Source: Xiphophorus maculatus (taxonomy: Eukaryota > Chordata > Actinopteri > Cyprinodontiformes > Poeciliidae). Taken from it: 64,000 nucleotides of DNA. Both the position numbers and the translations under genes were made by a program. The stretch spans positions 24,485,139-24,549,138 of the forward strand of contig NC_036451.1 of NCBI RefSeq assembly GCF_002775205.1, written 5' to 3'. A model generated the notes under the pieces. It did not search any database, was not told the origin of the DNA, and saw only the letters and a list, made by a program, of their open reading frames with translations. Below are positions 13,552 to 25,300 of the stretch, piece after piece; the first letter of the stretch is position 1; each line of letters begins with the position of its first letter.

Positions 13552-16464
13552 TCAAATCCTAGTTTGGACACTTCGCATGTTGGATCTTACTGGGTTCACC
13601 GTCAGAGTGAATTTATTTATAGTTATACTGAAATTAAGGAGCAATGAGGTTGTAAATAAACAGATCCAACTCAATGCACATGATGAAATTCCTACTGAGC
13701 TGCATTCTGTACCTACAGCCCCCCAACAACAAAGGTACATACATTGATATTTAAAAAGATGAAGAAGCAGTTTCATGCTAACTCGAACGGGCTGAGTTGA
13801 AGAGCATTCATGGTTTCCTCGCTCCGCTTTCCGGAAAGTATCGATGGGCTCACCTCTCCGTGGCTCCACGTATTCCTTCTTCCTCCGCTTGCTTATCTTG
13901 TCCAGGTGGAGCTGATAGTAGATCCCGGCAAGCACCATTATGGCGACCACCACGCACAGGACGGTGCTGAAGATCCACATGCCCTGCGACGCGCGTCTCC
14001 CGCTGCTGCTGGCTCCCACTGCGAGCCCAAACAGCGAACAGAGTTGACGGCGTGTTCTGGCATCCGACGGAGAAGACCTGACAGAAGGTCTTCTTCAAAT
14101 TAAATAAAATTGGTGCCGATAACATTTTGCTGCACAAAATTGTGCAGCAAAATGTTTTTTTGTTTGTGCCACTGCTAGAGATATTAGTAAATGTTTCCAG
14201 AGGTCATCAAAGGTCAATCAGCCTCCTTCCCCCGCATGTACCAAATCAAGCAAATTTGGTGTCAATCACCTGTGCTGCAAATATATTTGTTGCACAAACA
14301 TTGCACAATCAATTTATAGCAATTTTGTTCATGTTGCACTTGTACTGAAATCTTAAAAATTATAATGGCACAAACAAAAACATTTGCGGCACAAAACGTT
14401 TTTGCTGCACAAACTTATCAAAGTTGACGGACACCATATTTTGTTTGATTTTTTAAATGTGGACTGACTGCTTGACCTTTGATGACCTCTGGAAACATAT
14501 CTTAACATCTTCAAAATGATAGCGGCACAAACGAACATTTCTGCAGCACAAAGATTTCTGCTGCATGTTTGACACCAATCCCGTTTAATTAGAAGAAGGA
14601 CCGTCGTCACCGAGCGCCAGCGTTAGACTCACGTTTGGCCGTCAGGGTTTCATTCGTGGACGGATTCGTGACGGTGCACGACACGGTGTCGTCTTTGGAA
14701 ACGTTGACGGTCAGCCGGCTGGTGACGTTGTACAGATGGGAGTCGGGGAGCGCCTGGGCCCGGGTCGTCACGGCGCCGTCGGGGGGCTGCCGGCTGTCGT
14801 CGATGAGCCAGTAGACGACAGGCTGGGGGTAGCCCCCCCAGGACCGACACAGGTAGGACGATTCTTCCTTCCTCACCTCGGGGATCCTAAAACTGGCTGC
14901 GACAACGACAAAACTCACAAACGTCAGGCTTTTTAAATGATTTTGTGATCGTTTACTGTAAGCACATGTGAATAAATTAGGATATGTTTGAAAAGATGGC
15001 TGTTGCTCAATAGTTAAATTGAAAAAGTAAAATTTACTATGTAGATTTGTTCTTTTGCTAATAAAGAGAGCGTCTTCGTTAGGCTTGCCAGTAGAAAGCA
15101 AGAAGCATGAGGTGCTGTAAAACCTCTTGGTACAGATCTGCACGGAGTTTGGACTCTTCCTCCAGACTCCACTAGTTGCACCTATTGCGTATGCACCTTT
15201 TTTCTACATAATTTTTGTCCTTCCACTCAACTTTCCATCAACATGCTTGGATACCACGCCCACAACCAGCTTCTTTGGTGACGACACATAGTAGCTTACC
15301 TTCGCTTGTGCACAGTGACTGTGTGTGTCCAGTCAGCAGCCTTAAAGGGACAGTGCTATGTGTTTTCCAGACACATGATGCCATTTTATTAACACAATCA
15401 AGTAACTATGCTAACTTCAGTTGTTATAAAAATGCTACATATGTCAGTTACATCTTAAAATAAATTTGACTCCCTGATTTAATTTCTTGTAATTGGGCCT
15501 CTGTGTCTTTTAAAAGTCCTGCTCTTTGGGAAGTCATCACAACATGGCTCCTTATTAACCCTTTAACGACATTTTTATCTGAGAATTAGCTCCTGCTCTG
15601 ATCTCAGCAGATGTGCAGTTCCACCATGTGTTTGCTAATTGCTGCTGGCTAGTCTGAAGGAGCTGAGTGGGAGGCTTCGTCCACCCAGGCGTTCTGCACA
15701 GCTGAATGGTTGCCGTGGGCGATGCAAGGATTTGTCAAACATGCATGAGACAACGAAATCATTTTGTTGAGGGAACAACATTATAACATGATGTACAGCT
15801 GAAAAAATCGATTTTATGTAAAACTGCCCCTTTAAGCCCTGTAGACCAGATCACATCTGAAAGTCAGAATCACCAAAACCAGAAGGAAAAAAGTGCTCAA
15901 AACACAACACTCCTTTTGTGGCGCCTCTCTGCTTTAGTTGATTATTTCAAGTCCTTTTAATTGATTTATTTCAATGTTACGGAACTAACCTGCGACCCTG
16001 AGACACCTGGTACACAGAGGCGCGCTCTGGTTCTCCCCTGACAGCAGGAACAGGCCGTATCGGCTCCCGTCGTGTTTGGGCTGAGCTGACGGCAGCTCCA
16101 GGGAGAAGTTCCCAGTGGCCGCCGCGTCTGTGGGAATCCTGGCATAATTCACGCTCCACGTCTCCACGTTCCCATCCCCGTCCCACAGCGACCTGAACAC
16201 GGCCTCGTCGTGGTTCCTCCACTCAACGGAAAAGTTCGACAGTCTCCCCAAGTTGGGGTGGCAGGGCAGCAGCACCGGCTTCCCCACTTCACCGAGGATA
16301 CAGCCTCGCTGCTCTGTGCAGAAAGAGAAACAGACAGAGACGAGTGAGGTCGGTCGGTGCGACCCGCAGCGTGAGCAGACGGCCGGGGTCAGCTTACCCA
16401 GAGCGGCGCACAAACACGCGCAGCAGAGCAGCAGCGCCGCGCCGCGCCACGGTGCCGCCGGCAT
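13552..16464 (-). CDS. B7-family immunoglobulin membrane protein, ICOS-ligand-like
   Basis: Coding exons on the minus strand: 16398-16464, 15990-16313, 14633-14896, then one starting at 14018. Product: hydrophobic signal peptide MPAAPWRGAALLLCCACLC; a V-like Ig domain (first cysteine in VLLPCHP); a C-type Ig domain with the B7-like SYLCRSWGGYPQPVVYW and DTVSCTVTNPS; a transmembrane segment MWIFSTVLCVVVAIMVLAGI; a basic tail (SKRRKKEY). The one-exon-per-domain layout with phase-1 borders is typical of B7 ligands, which deliver co-stimulatory or inhibitory signals to T cells from the antigen-presenting cell surface. GYPQPVVYW and LYNVTSRLTV look closest to ICOSLG; CD80/86 or CD276-like is possible. 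The last exon either splices at a good GTGAGC donor after 13854 or runs unspliced to a stop at 13552, so the tail is uncertain. The V domain lacks the expected Y-x-C cysteine. Confidence 0.82.
14105..14600. repeat. Inverted-repeat element in B7-like intron
   Basis: This intronic block is built from repeated words such as TTGCTGCACAAA and GGCACAAAC. Two opposed copies of a longer piece are present: aggtcatcaaaggtcaatca near 14198-14217 against tgacctttgatgacctct near 14474-14491. It includes a 36-base palindrome at 14121-14156. It looks like a non-autonomous foldback or MITE-type element; the family was not recognised. Confidence 0.55.
15342..15835. mobile_element. TTAA-flanked MITE, copy A
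   Basis: The left end is TTAAAGGGACAGTGCTATGT. The right end, read on the minus strand, is TTAAAGGGGCAGTTTTACAT. Both ends carry TTAA, the target used by piggyBac-type transposases. There is no coding capacity. The interior (tgggcctctgtgtc, catcacaacatggctcct, ctgctggctagtctgaagg) is shared with copies near 25240, 35040, 38187 and 59823. It lies in the intron between the two Ig exons of the B7-like gene. Confidence 0.7.
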
Positions 16465-17859
16465 CGCGCCTTCCCTGGCGCACAGGAGCGCATGCAAAGA
16501 CCGCGGAGCGGCTCCTACGGCGCCTGGCTTTTCAGTTGGGAAAAGCGAAACTCGTCCATTGTTGACACACTCCACACACGCACGAAAATATGTCGGTTCG
16601 GCCTCACTTCCTCGTCCTGCCGCGCCGAGCCGTACGCGCACCTTTCCACACGTTCAGTCATGCCGCGGCTTGTTCTGCCATACCTGATCTCCTGTTTTAG
16701 GTCAGCAAAAAATAAATAAATAAATACCGTGGATAGGAGTTGATGTAAGAACAGTGAAGACTCCAGGCTCTTCAGTGTCGGTCAGTAAGGACCCACTTTA
16801 TAGGTGGAGGTTGGTTTAACCTGCTAGACCGCTTTTTAGACAACACACACACCCACACACACACACATGTTGGTAAGGAAGTATGGGGAAGTATAAGGAA
16901 GTATGAAACAAACATGTAGCGAAGTATTTATAATAATAACATAAAACCTGGACAGGTGAGAAGAACTGTGGCGATTTAAGTTTGTTAGTGAAATGTTATG
17001 CGGACAAAAATGTTCCAACATGTCAAATTAGTACACACACATCCATTCATATTCAATTCATGCTCATTTTATAAATTAAAAGTGTTTTTTTAAAGCAAGT
17101 ATTAAACATACTTTTAGTTAAGGATACATTTCAGATTTAAAAATGATTTTTTTATTGTTCTGATGCTATATTGCAATTCTACATTAGAATATAACAATAA
17201 TCAATACAAATCAATAATGTCAAAATTTATTAAGCATGTATATTCCACACATAAAAGGAAATTAAATATGTGAATCTGTGGGATACCATTAGTCAAATTG
17301 TGGAGACCAAGTTCTAGGCGTGTGAATATTTTCCTAAGACATCATGCAATATTAACCAGTCTAATATTTACCAGTCTAACATTAACCAGTCTAATATTAA
17401 CCAGTCTACTATTTTAGGGAAGAAAAGCACAAACTTTATGGGTTTTTCTACTTTAATATGAAAATGTTCATATTAAAGGGCTAATGATGTTTAATTCGAA
17501 AGTGGAACCACATATTTAATTTACAACACAACTACTGTATATTCGATGACGAGGCTGCAAAACATCTCTTCATTCTCTGTTTCAAAGGTGATGCCTATTC
17601 GTATGACATGCAATATTTTAAAAATAATAATGTAAAAAAATATTTTAATAAAAAGAATTTTTCTAAACCGTCTGATTGATTATTTGAAGTTTTCTTTTTT
17701 CTTTTGTATCTGTGAATGTTAATCTAAAAAGCACACGACTCTCCGAAACAAAACAGTCGTAACTCGGGTTCAGGACCCGAAATTTTGCGCGTGCGCATAG
17801 CACGCTTAAACGTCGCAACCCCTCTCAAGAAACACACGCTCTCCGGACCATTTTCACGC
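16465..17859. other. Divergent intergenic region between B7-like and zinc-finger genes
   Basis: The two genes are head to head, so this 1.4 kb should hold both promoters. Bases 16465-16680 are GC-rich and probably the B7-like leader and promoter. A CA microsatellite lies at 16842-16867, and a short tandem of ccagtctaayatta words at 17356-17410. The middle is AT-rich with nothing else recognisable. Bases 17740-17859 form the zinc-finger gene promoter. Confidence 0.55.
17786..17797. promoter_or_regulatory. NRF1-type palindromic site
   Basis: TGCGCGTGCGCA is a near-perfect NRF1 recognition palindrome, 63 bases upstream of the zinc-finger gene ATG. It suggests a TATA-less, broadly active promoter. 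Motif evidence only. Confidence 0.5.
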
Positions 17860-19776
17860 ATGCCCAAAACAAAGATGGAGGCGTCTGACCATGATTACAG
17901 TTACCCTCTCGCCAATGCTGAGGCTGAACACCAACAAGTAAGCTAGCTCAAACTTTTCACATGTAGCCCTATTATAAAAATACGTCTTTTGTATTAAATT
18001 GTTTGTTGTTGTTGTTTTTTAATTTGGCTGTGTCGAGTTGCGTTTCCGCGAAGTATCCAGCTGTAAGCGTCGCTCTCAGGCTCCGCCACTGTCAGGTCTT
18101 TTCCGGTTCATATAATTTTTTTTTGCGTAAAAAAAACTTTATTGAAAAAAAAAAATCCCTGAAACAGTAAATGAAGATGAAATAGTTTGACGTGTGGTCA
18201 GGTTTCAACCAAAGAATATGTATTCTACCCACTAGGATTTACATTAAGATTAAATTAAATGCAGATGATACGTTTTTACTTATTGAAACTAGTTAGACAG
18301 GATCTAATTTAGGAGTATGAAATGGATGCAAGCCACACTTTTAGTTGAGCTTAATCTGATTTCCTGTTCCATTTTCCTCCAGCTCCATATAACAGTTCAG
18401 ACGGGGCGTTCACTGCCGTCTGTGAAAAAGTGTTTCTGCTGTCCGTCTCCACAGTATCACTGTCCGTTTTGCGGGCCAGGATTTTTTAAGCCCACTAAAC
18501 TGTCAAAGGTCAAGATCCATATGGACGGTCATTTTAATAAAGCAGTTTCCTATATAGGTATGGTGTTTTTATTTACAGTCATTTAAACTGTGATTGCAAT
18601 ATTTCCCCATCTATAGGGTGTGTACGTATATGTGTTTATATTTGTATGTGGTAAATTTGAAGATGCAAATATTGGATTTTAAATCAAATTCCCTTTGATA
18701 TTTCAGATTACACCATTCATAGATGTGGACTCAGCTGCAGGAAACGGCAACACTTTCACTGCTTATACTGCACGGCTACTGTACTCAGGAAAAGAGACCT
18801 TAAAGTCCATCTTTCATTCTGCCACATGAAACGCACCCTAACGTCTGTTCAGACATCGGACTCTTCAGCGCCGGCACAGGACCCAAACCCCACCCGGTCT
18901 GCCCAGGACTCAAAACCTACACAGTCTACCCGCATCCCAAATCCCACAAAACCTGCTTACTGCACAAAGTTAGGGGAAGTTCTGCCTTCATGGCTTAACA
19001 ACACTCTCCTCTGTACCATGCTCCGGGACCCTGTAGTTCACACGCGCTCAGAGAAACCCTCCGAGCTTGAGCCTCATCACTCTCCGGACCTTGTTGGTAC
19101 ATGTGCGAAAGAGAATCAAATAAAGATGGCCAAAGATCATGACTGTGGTTCCAACCTTGCTGAGGCTGAACCAAAGGAGAACAAAGTAAATCTGTTTATG
19201 ATGGGTTTTTTTAAGTAACGTTTTCAAATAATTTTCCTTATATTTGGAGAAATTTGGCTTCATTTTCCTTTTATGTTTTGCAGCTCCATATTACAATTCA
19301 GACGGGGCGTTCACTGCCCTTTGTGAAAAAGTGTCGCTGCTGCCCATCTCCGCAGTATCACTGTCCATTTTGTGGCCTAGAATTCTTTAAACCCACAAAA
19401 CTGTCAAAGCTCAAGATTCATTTGAGTCGACATATTAAAAAAGCAATTCCCCATAGAGGTATGTTTCCATTGTTGTTGTTTTTTTATTTCATATTTAATG
19501 GACTGGATGTTAAATATCTAATAGATTTCACCTATTTATATTTCAGATTACACCATTCATAGATGTGGACTCAGTTGCAGGAAGCAGCAACACTTTCACT
19601 GTTTGTATTGTACGGCTACGGTACTCAGGAAAAGAGACCTGAAAGTCCATCTTTCATGCCACATAAAACATACGGAAACTTCTCCAGCTTCTGACCAGAG
19701 CTTGAACTCTTCTTTTTCGATGCCTACCCAAACCCTGACCCCTACATCCTCTGCCCAGACACAAAAAGTCCTGTAA
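17860..19776 (+). CDS. Unrecognised zinc-finger protein with tandemly duplicated exon pair
   Basis: Predicted exons 17860-17937, 18383-18557, 18707-19185, 19284-19458 and 19547-19776 give 378 aa, phases consistent throughout. The ATG at 17860 starts MPKTKMEASDHDYSYPLANA and lies just after a GC-rich promoter. Exons 2 and 4 are both exactly 175 bases and encode near-identical LHIT(V/I)QTGRSLP...KKC modules with C53-C56...H72-H76 (C-x2-C-x15-H-x3-H). Exons 3 and 5 both begin DYTIHRCGLSCRK and carry a regular C2H2 finger (C103-C106-x12-H119-x4-H124; in the second copy C-x2-C-x12-H-x3-H), then a proline/threonine-rich linker. Nucleic-acid binding is inferred from the finger spacing. Exon 5 stops early relative to exon 3: after the TAA, recognisable linker homology continues to about 20060. 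I do not recognise the family. Confidence 0.6.
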
Positions 19777-20525
19777 CGTCTGTCCTGAGCCCAAAGCCAA
19801 CCTCACTCCCCCCCAAACCCCCCAAAACTAGCTTGTAGCACTAAGTTAGAGGAAGTACTGCCTTTAACACCAAACAAAACTGACCCGTATAGCCTTCCTC
19901 AGAACCCTCTAGTTCAAACATGTGTCCAACAACTTTCTGTGGTGAAACCTCGCTGCTCTCCAGATTGTGGTGGTAGACGTGTTAAGGAGAATCAAATGAA
20001 GACGGACGCTCAGGACCATGATGGTTACAACGTTGGTGAGCAATCATTGAGGAAAACAAAGTGAGTTTTTTTTTATTCATATAGTTTTGCTTTAATTATG
20101 AAGCTTCTTTTAAGTGTGCTGTTGAGAAGAGTTTCTTACCATGACGTGTTAGCTAAACACTAATGGGAAAACATTAGCGGTTAGCTGATGTTTACTATTG
20201 TAAATGGTGAACAATGGGGGCAGCCGTGGCTTTTCAAACTTTGCGCATGTGTTGACATAACTACTATATGGTCTGTGAGACTCTGGGTCTTAGTAGAACT
20301 CATACTTTTTTTTTTTTGTTTGATCAAATAAACCAGAACACTGATTAGCTTCATGTAAAAAAAAAAAAATGACATTGAAAAGTCAAGAAGATGCCACTTA
20401 TCTCACATTGTGCTACGTTGGGATCAGTTCCAAGCCGTCCTGTTGGTGAGAAGGAATGAACCGTGGCAGGTCACCTCCGCATCGTAGTTTAAATGATTCA
20501 GATTCCCTGTTCCGTCTTCCTCCAG

Positions 20526-21060
20526 CTCCATGTAACAGCTCAGACGGGGCGATCGGTGCCATCTTTGAAAAAGTGTCGCTGCAGTCCATCTGCACAGTAT
20601 CACTGTCCATTCTGTGAGCGACGATTTTTTTTAAACCCACAAAAACTGTGAAAGACCGGGATTCATTTGAGTGGTCATTTTAATAAAGCAGTGTCCTACA
20701 GAGATTAATTGATTAATTGTGGTTAATTGTTTTTTTTCTCCATATTTAGGGTATATTATGCATCTGTTTATATTTGTATATGGTCAATAAAGGAAATGTA
20801 AATGATTTATACAAAACCATAGTAAAAAGAAAGATCAGCCTTCGTATTCTAGTGTTTTGCATTTATATATTTATATATGTTTTCCTTTTTATATGGTGAA
20901 TACTGAATATGCCTATTGAATTTCAACTTTGATATTTCAGATCACGCCATTCGTAGATGTGGACTCGGTTGCATGAAACAGCAACTGTACAGCTACGGTA
21001 CTCAGGAAAAGAGACCTTAAAGTCCACCTTTCATTCAGCCACATAAAACACACAAGAACT
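20526..21060 (+). pseudogene. Decayed third copy of the zinc-finger exon pair
   Basis: After a good CCTCCAG acceptor, 20526-20697 repeats the 175-base exon (LHVTAQTGRSVPSLKKC, then YHCPFC). An extra T in a T-run near 20625 shifts the frame into a TGA, and the donor GGTATG is replaced by GAGATT. At 20941-21060 the partner exon begins after TTTCAG with atcacgccattcgtagatgt, but it has lost the bases encoding the H-x-C-x2-C part of the finger. Neither half can encode the module, so this is a relic of a third tandem unit. Confidence 0.7.
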
Positions 21061-22399
21061 CTGTTGGATCGGGGCCCAAGCTCTTTTTCTACATCCAAGG
21101 ATTTAAGTTTTGAGATTCTTGAAAAAGACCATATCCCCAGAACCACTGCCCAGACCTCACGCCATATATGACTCGGAGCAGAAGCCCTGTAGGACCCCCC
21201 CTGGGACCCAGCATTATATTGTCTACTATAGTTTAAGCCCTACGTTACTTTTCCTGGTCCAAGCCTTACCCGTTTTCCTAGTACCATGAAGTTAAAGAAG
21301 GATCTACCTGTACAAATAACCAAAACCTGCTCTTGGTTATAGTCAGTCTCCCCTCCCATGCTTATGGACTCATAAAAAACCTGTTAACATGATATTTTGA
21401 ATTATAGTTATAGAAACCTCATGTGAAGATGTTTTTTTTTTCTACAAATGATATTTTGATATTCACATAATGACCAAATTGTGACATTCTGTTAATTCAA
21501 TGCTGATTTTCACAAATAAATGTGCAATTTTTTCACACAACAGCAACTTTATGTTCTGTTAAGATATAACAGATGTATCTTAGGTTGGCATCAGGATCAC
21601 CTAAGACATAGATATTTGAATGCATACTAGTTAAACCAAGACCATTGTGCATGTATGTATTATTGGTATTACAGTATAATAAATTTATTACATAATCAGT
21701 AAAACCCTGTTATGCACATTTTGTGAAAGTAAAAAATAGGAGCACTGAGTATCTGATGCAAACATCAACAATTTATTTTAAAAATTGCATCATCAGATGG
21801 ACCGAAATATAAAGTTATGTGGAAATGTTGGTATTCTAAAGATCAAAATGAAAATAATTCTTGGAAATAATTTATGTAATGGAAATGACGTAAATTTGGA
21901 AGAATGAGTTGGAAATATATTTTTTAAATTAATTTCTTTCAATATAAAACTTAGGAAATTTTGACCAAAACTGCAGGTGTGTGTCTGTGTGGTGTATTTT
22001 TTGGTTAAAGCAAGCTTGCTATTCATTTGGTGAAGTTGCTCACAGTGGGTAGAGAATCCAGAGTTTTTACTCAAGAGTAGCAATGGATCATAATAGTTAT
22101 TCAAGTAAAAGTAAAAATACTGATAAAAGTATTCCCCTCCGGCCCATTATAAAGTTATTCAAGTATGTAACTGAGTAAATGTAACTAGTTTGCAGGAAGC
22201 CTTCATTCAACAAACCGCCACTGCTTCTGTCCCGTGTCTAAATAAAAGGCGCCGCCGCGCCAGCAGGTGGCGCTGCAGCGCCGCTACTTTGAAAGCGCCG
22301 GGAGAAGAAGTGTCAGCTTGAAAGACGTAAACAGTCCACGCTGACCTGCAGCAACAGCGTTTCGCATCATGTGTCGACGGTAAAACCTCCCGAGGCAGC
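21061..22399. other. AT-rich intergenic region upstream of gtpbp6
   Basis: No gene is seen. Bases 21061-21350 are probably decayed linker sequence of the zinc-finger repeat. At 22060-22190 there is a fragment of a dispersed repeat (ttcaagtaaaagtaaaaata), also found near 23540 and 45290. The last 180 bases are GC-rich and form the gtpbp6 promoter. Confidence 0.5.
22260..22274 (+). promoter_or_regulatory. CTCF-like motif upstream of gtpbp6
   Basis: CCAGCAGGTGGCGCT is an excellent match to the vertebrate CTCF core and lies 126 bases before the gtpbp6 ATG in a CpG-rich stretch. Motif evidence only. Confidence 0.5.
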
Positions 22400-25300
22400 A
22401 TGAAGACTCTGAGGTTCGTTCATTCGCGACTGCCTCTCTTACCACGGAGCTGTCACAGACCCGCAGCCGCCTGCATGCTTCTCCCCGCGTCTCACCGAGG
22501 ACAGCCGCCCGTCCTGCCGTCCAGCAGGTCCCTGGCGCTCTCCGCCTCCAGCCTGAAGAACTGGAAAGACCTCGGCAGCAGCTCACCCACAGAAGAGGAG
22601 GAGGACGAAGATGGAGACCTCCTGGAGGAGACGGAGGTGGAGGAGCTGTTCCAGCAGCACGTCCCTGCAGGGATCGGACAGGGACAGCACAGGGTGTTCA
22701 TCGTCCACCCTGATGTGAAGTGGGGGAGCAGAAAGCAGTACCTGACCACAGGTAACCAGTCCAGCACGCTCAGTTGAACAAGGCGGTTCCTCGGAGGGGT
22801 TTTTACTGAGCTGTGTGTTTAATTTACAGCCGAGCTGATGATGGCCGAGGCCGAGGGACTGGTGAACACCTTGGACAACTGGACAGTGGTGGACAAGATC
22901 ATCCTCTCCACAAAGACACCAGAGAAGAAGAAGATATTTGGAAAGGGAAACTTCCAGCTGCTTACAGGTACCACCGGCCTCTCAGCAGTTCTGCCCGATG
23001 GGAAAGTCTGGCTCTGAATGAAAATGTGTTTTCTGTCCAGAGAAGATCAGGCAGACCCCGGGAGTCACTGCTGTGTTCGTGAATGTGGACCGCCTGTACT
23101 CTGTGTCTGAGGTGAGACTGCGTGGAACCGACCGCGCTGACTGGTTCACTAGACTTACCGATGCCTTTTGTCTCCAAACCCAACATCAGAGGGAGTTCGA
23201 GGAAGCCTGGGGGGTGAAGGTCTTTGACAGGTACTCGGTTGTTCTCCACATCTTCCGCTGCAACGCCAGAACCAAAGAGGCCAAGCTCCAGATCTCCCTG
23301 GCAGAGATCCCCTTACTAAGGTGATCACACACACACACTACCTGTGTGTCAGGCTTCTCACACTGAGTGATTATGGAGGTGGAAGAACCTTTGTGCTGAT
23401 AACAGTGGGTGTCTGTAAATCTGTTTGTCCATTGTCGGTCAATATGTCCACCATTTATCCAGTTTTTCCATCCATCTGTTAGAGAACCCAAAAATTAGAC
23501 CAAAGTGAGAGTAGTACCACTTCAACATATATATATTTTTACTCAAGTAAAAGTAAAAAGTAGCCGTCCAAGAAATTACTCAAGTAAGAGTAAAAAGAAA
23601 ACGTATTTGGTTAAAAAAAAAAAAGGTCTGAACTACCTATCAAAAATAAATGCCCACCCCCAATTTATACTTTAAAAGATTTGGTAATAAAATACTGAAA
23701 ATTCTGGAAATTTGATTCTGGTAAAGTTTGGAAGTTGGACACGAAAACACGAGGTTTTCATTTAACCTCGTTTTTGTTGCACTCTTACGTCTCAGTGTTG
23801 CCCATTTCTGCCGTCTTTCTGTTGATAAAAACCCACTTTGTGTTCCACCTGCAGGTCTCGTCTAAAAAATGACATGGCGGATTTGGATCAGCAGGGCGGG
23901 GGAGCGAGGTACATCGGAGGCTCAGGTGATGCAGCCCTGTGATAGCCTGCGATCCGCCGCGTCGACTAAAGACCCGACTGACCCTTCCTGATCGGTTCTT
24001 CCAGGGGAGACGGTGTACGAAGTCCAGCAGAGGCTGCTGAAGGAGCGGGAGACGAGGATCCGCTCGGCCCTGGAGAGACTTCGCAAAAAGAGGCACCTGC
24101 TGCGGTCGCAGCGGAAACACAGGGAGTTCCCCACTGTGTCCGTGCTGGGATACACCAACTGTGGTGAGAGCACTGGAGACGCCGCTCGAAAAGTCTCGGG
24201 AACATCGTTCTCATTCGTTTTCGCTCCTATCCGTGTCAGTATTTTTGTTTTTTTCCCCCCCATCTGTTCAGGAAAAACCACTCTGATCAAAGCTCTGACC
24301 GGCGACAGCGGCCTGCAGCCCAGGAACCAGCTGTTCGCCACCCTCGACGTGACCGTCCACGCCGGCCAGCTGCCCAGTCACATGACCGTTCTGTATGTGG
24401 ACACCATCGGCTTCCTGTCCCAGCTCCCACACCAGCTCATCGACTCCTTCTCCGCCACACTGGAGGACATCGTACACTCAGTAGGGCGTCCGGTTTCTTC
24501 TTCTACACCTACCTACAATTGCTAAATTATTACTTCAATAATCGGTTAATCGTTTCAGCTCTGTGCTCATTTATTAGAATGACTAAGTCTTAAATTAAGC
24601 ACTCTTTGTTTTTGGGAAAACATAAAAAAAACCCCAAAAAAACAAGATGTAATCAGGAAATCTTTTGGTAAGTCTAAGGCTGGCATTGGAAGCAGACAGC
24701 TGCACGTTGTCTGGTGGGTTTTGTCATCGTCATCCTTCCAAAAAACCAGCGAGGTCCATCCCTCTCATTCCAGAGCCGCACAATCCGTCAAAAGCAGACC
24801 TGGCCGTAGCCGCGTCTGCATTATTTATCCAGCAAAAGACTGTAATATTTGATGAATTTAAGCTTTTAATGCCGATGAAATATTCAGCAGCAGTAGATGC
24901 TGGAGACCAGACTGTTGGAAGCTTTGATGACAGAGAGAGGTGGGGAAAATGTCGGGTCTTTGCAGCTGTGGTTGTTATAGTGTTGCATAAAAAAAAATGT
25001 ATATTAATATGCAGCCATGTACTATGTATGATGCAAAAATACCTTCATATTGATGTTGGCCCACAATGCATTGCCAAAGCATTCGCACCATTTGAACTTC
25101 TTCACACTTGTGTTTTATTGGGGTTCTGCTATACAAAAAAACAAAAAAAACAAACCACAAAGCAGGGAATAATTGGGGATTTGAAGTAAAATATATTTTT
25201 TTCAAAATAAAAGTCTAGAGGTGTGCTGTGGATTTGTATTCATCCCGTTGAGATCATACGTGGTAGACACCAGCTGCAGTTCCAGCCGCTACTTCTCAGG

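Noticed and set aside
16253-16687. 144-codon plus-strand frame
   Set aside because: Antisense to the signal-peptide and Ig exons of the B7-like gene.
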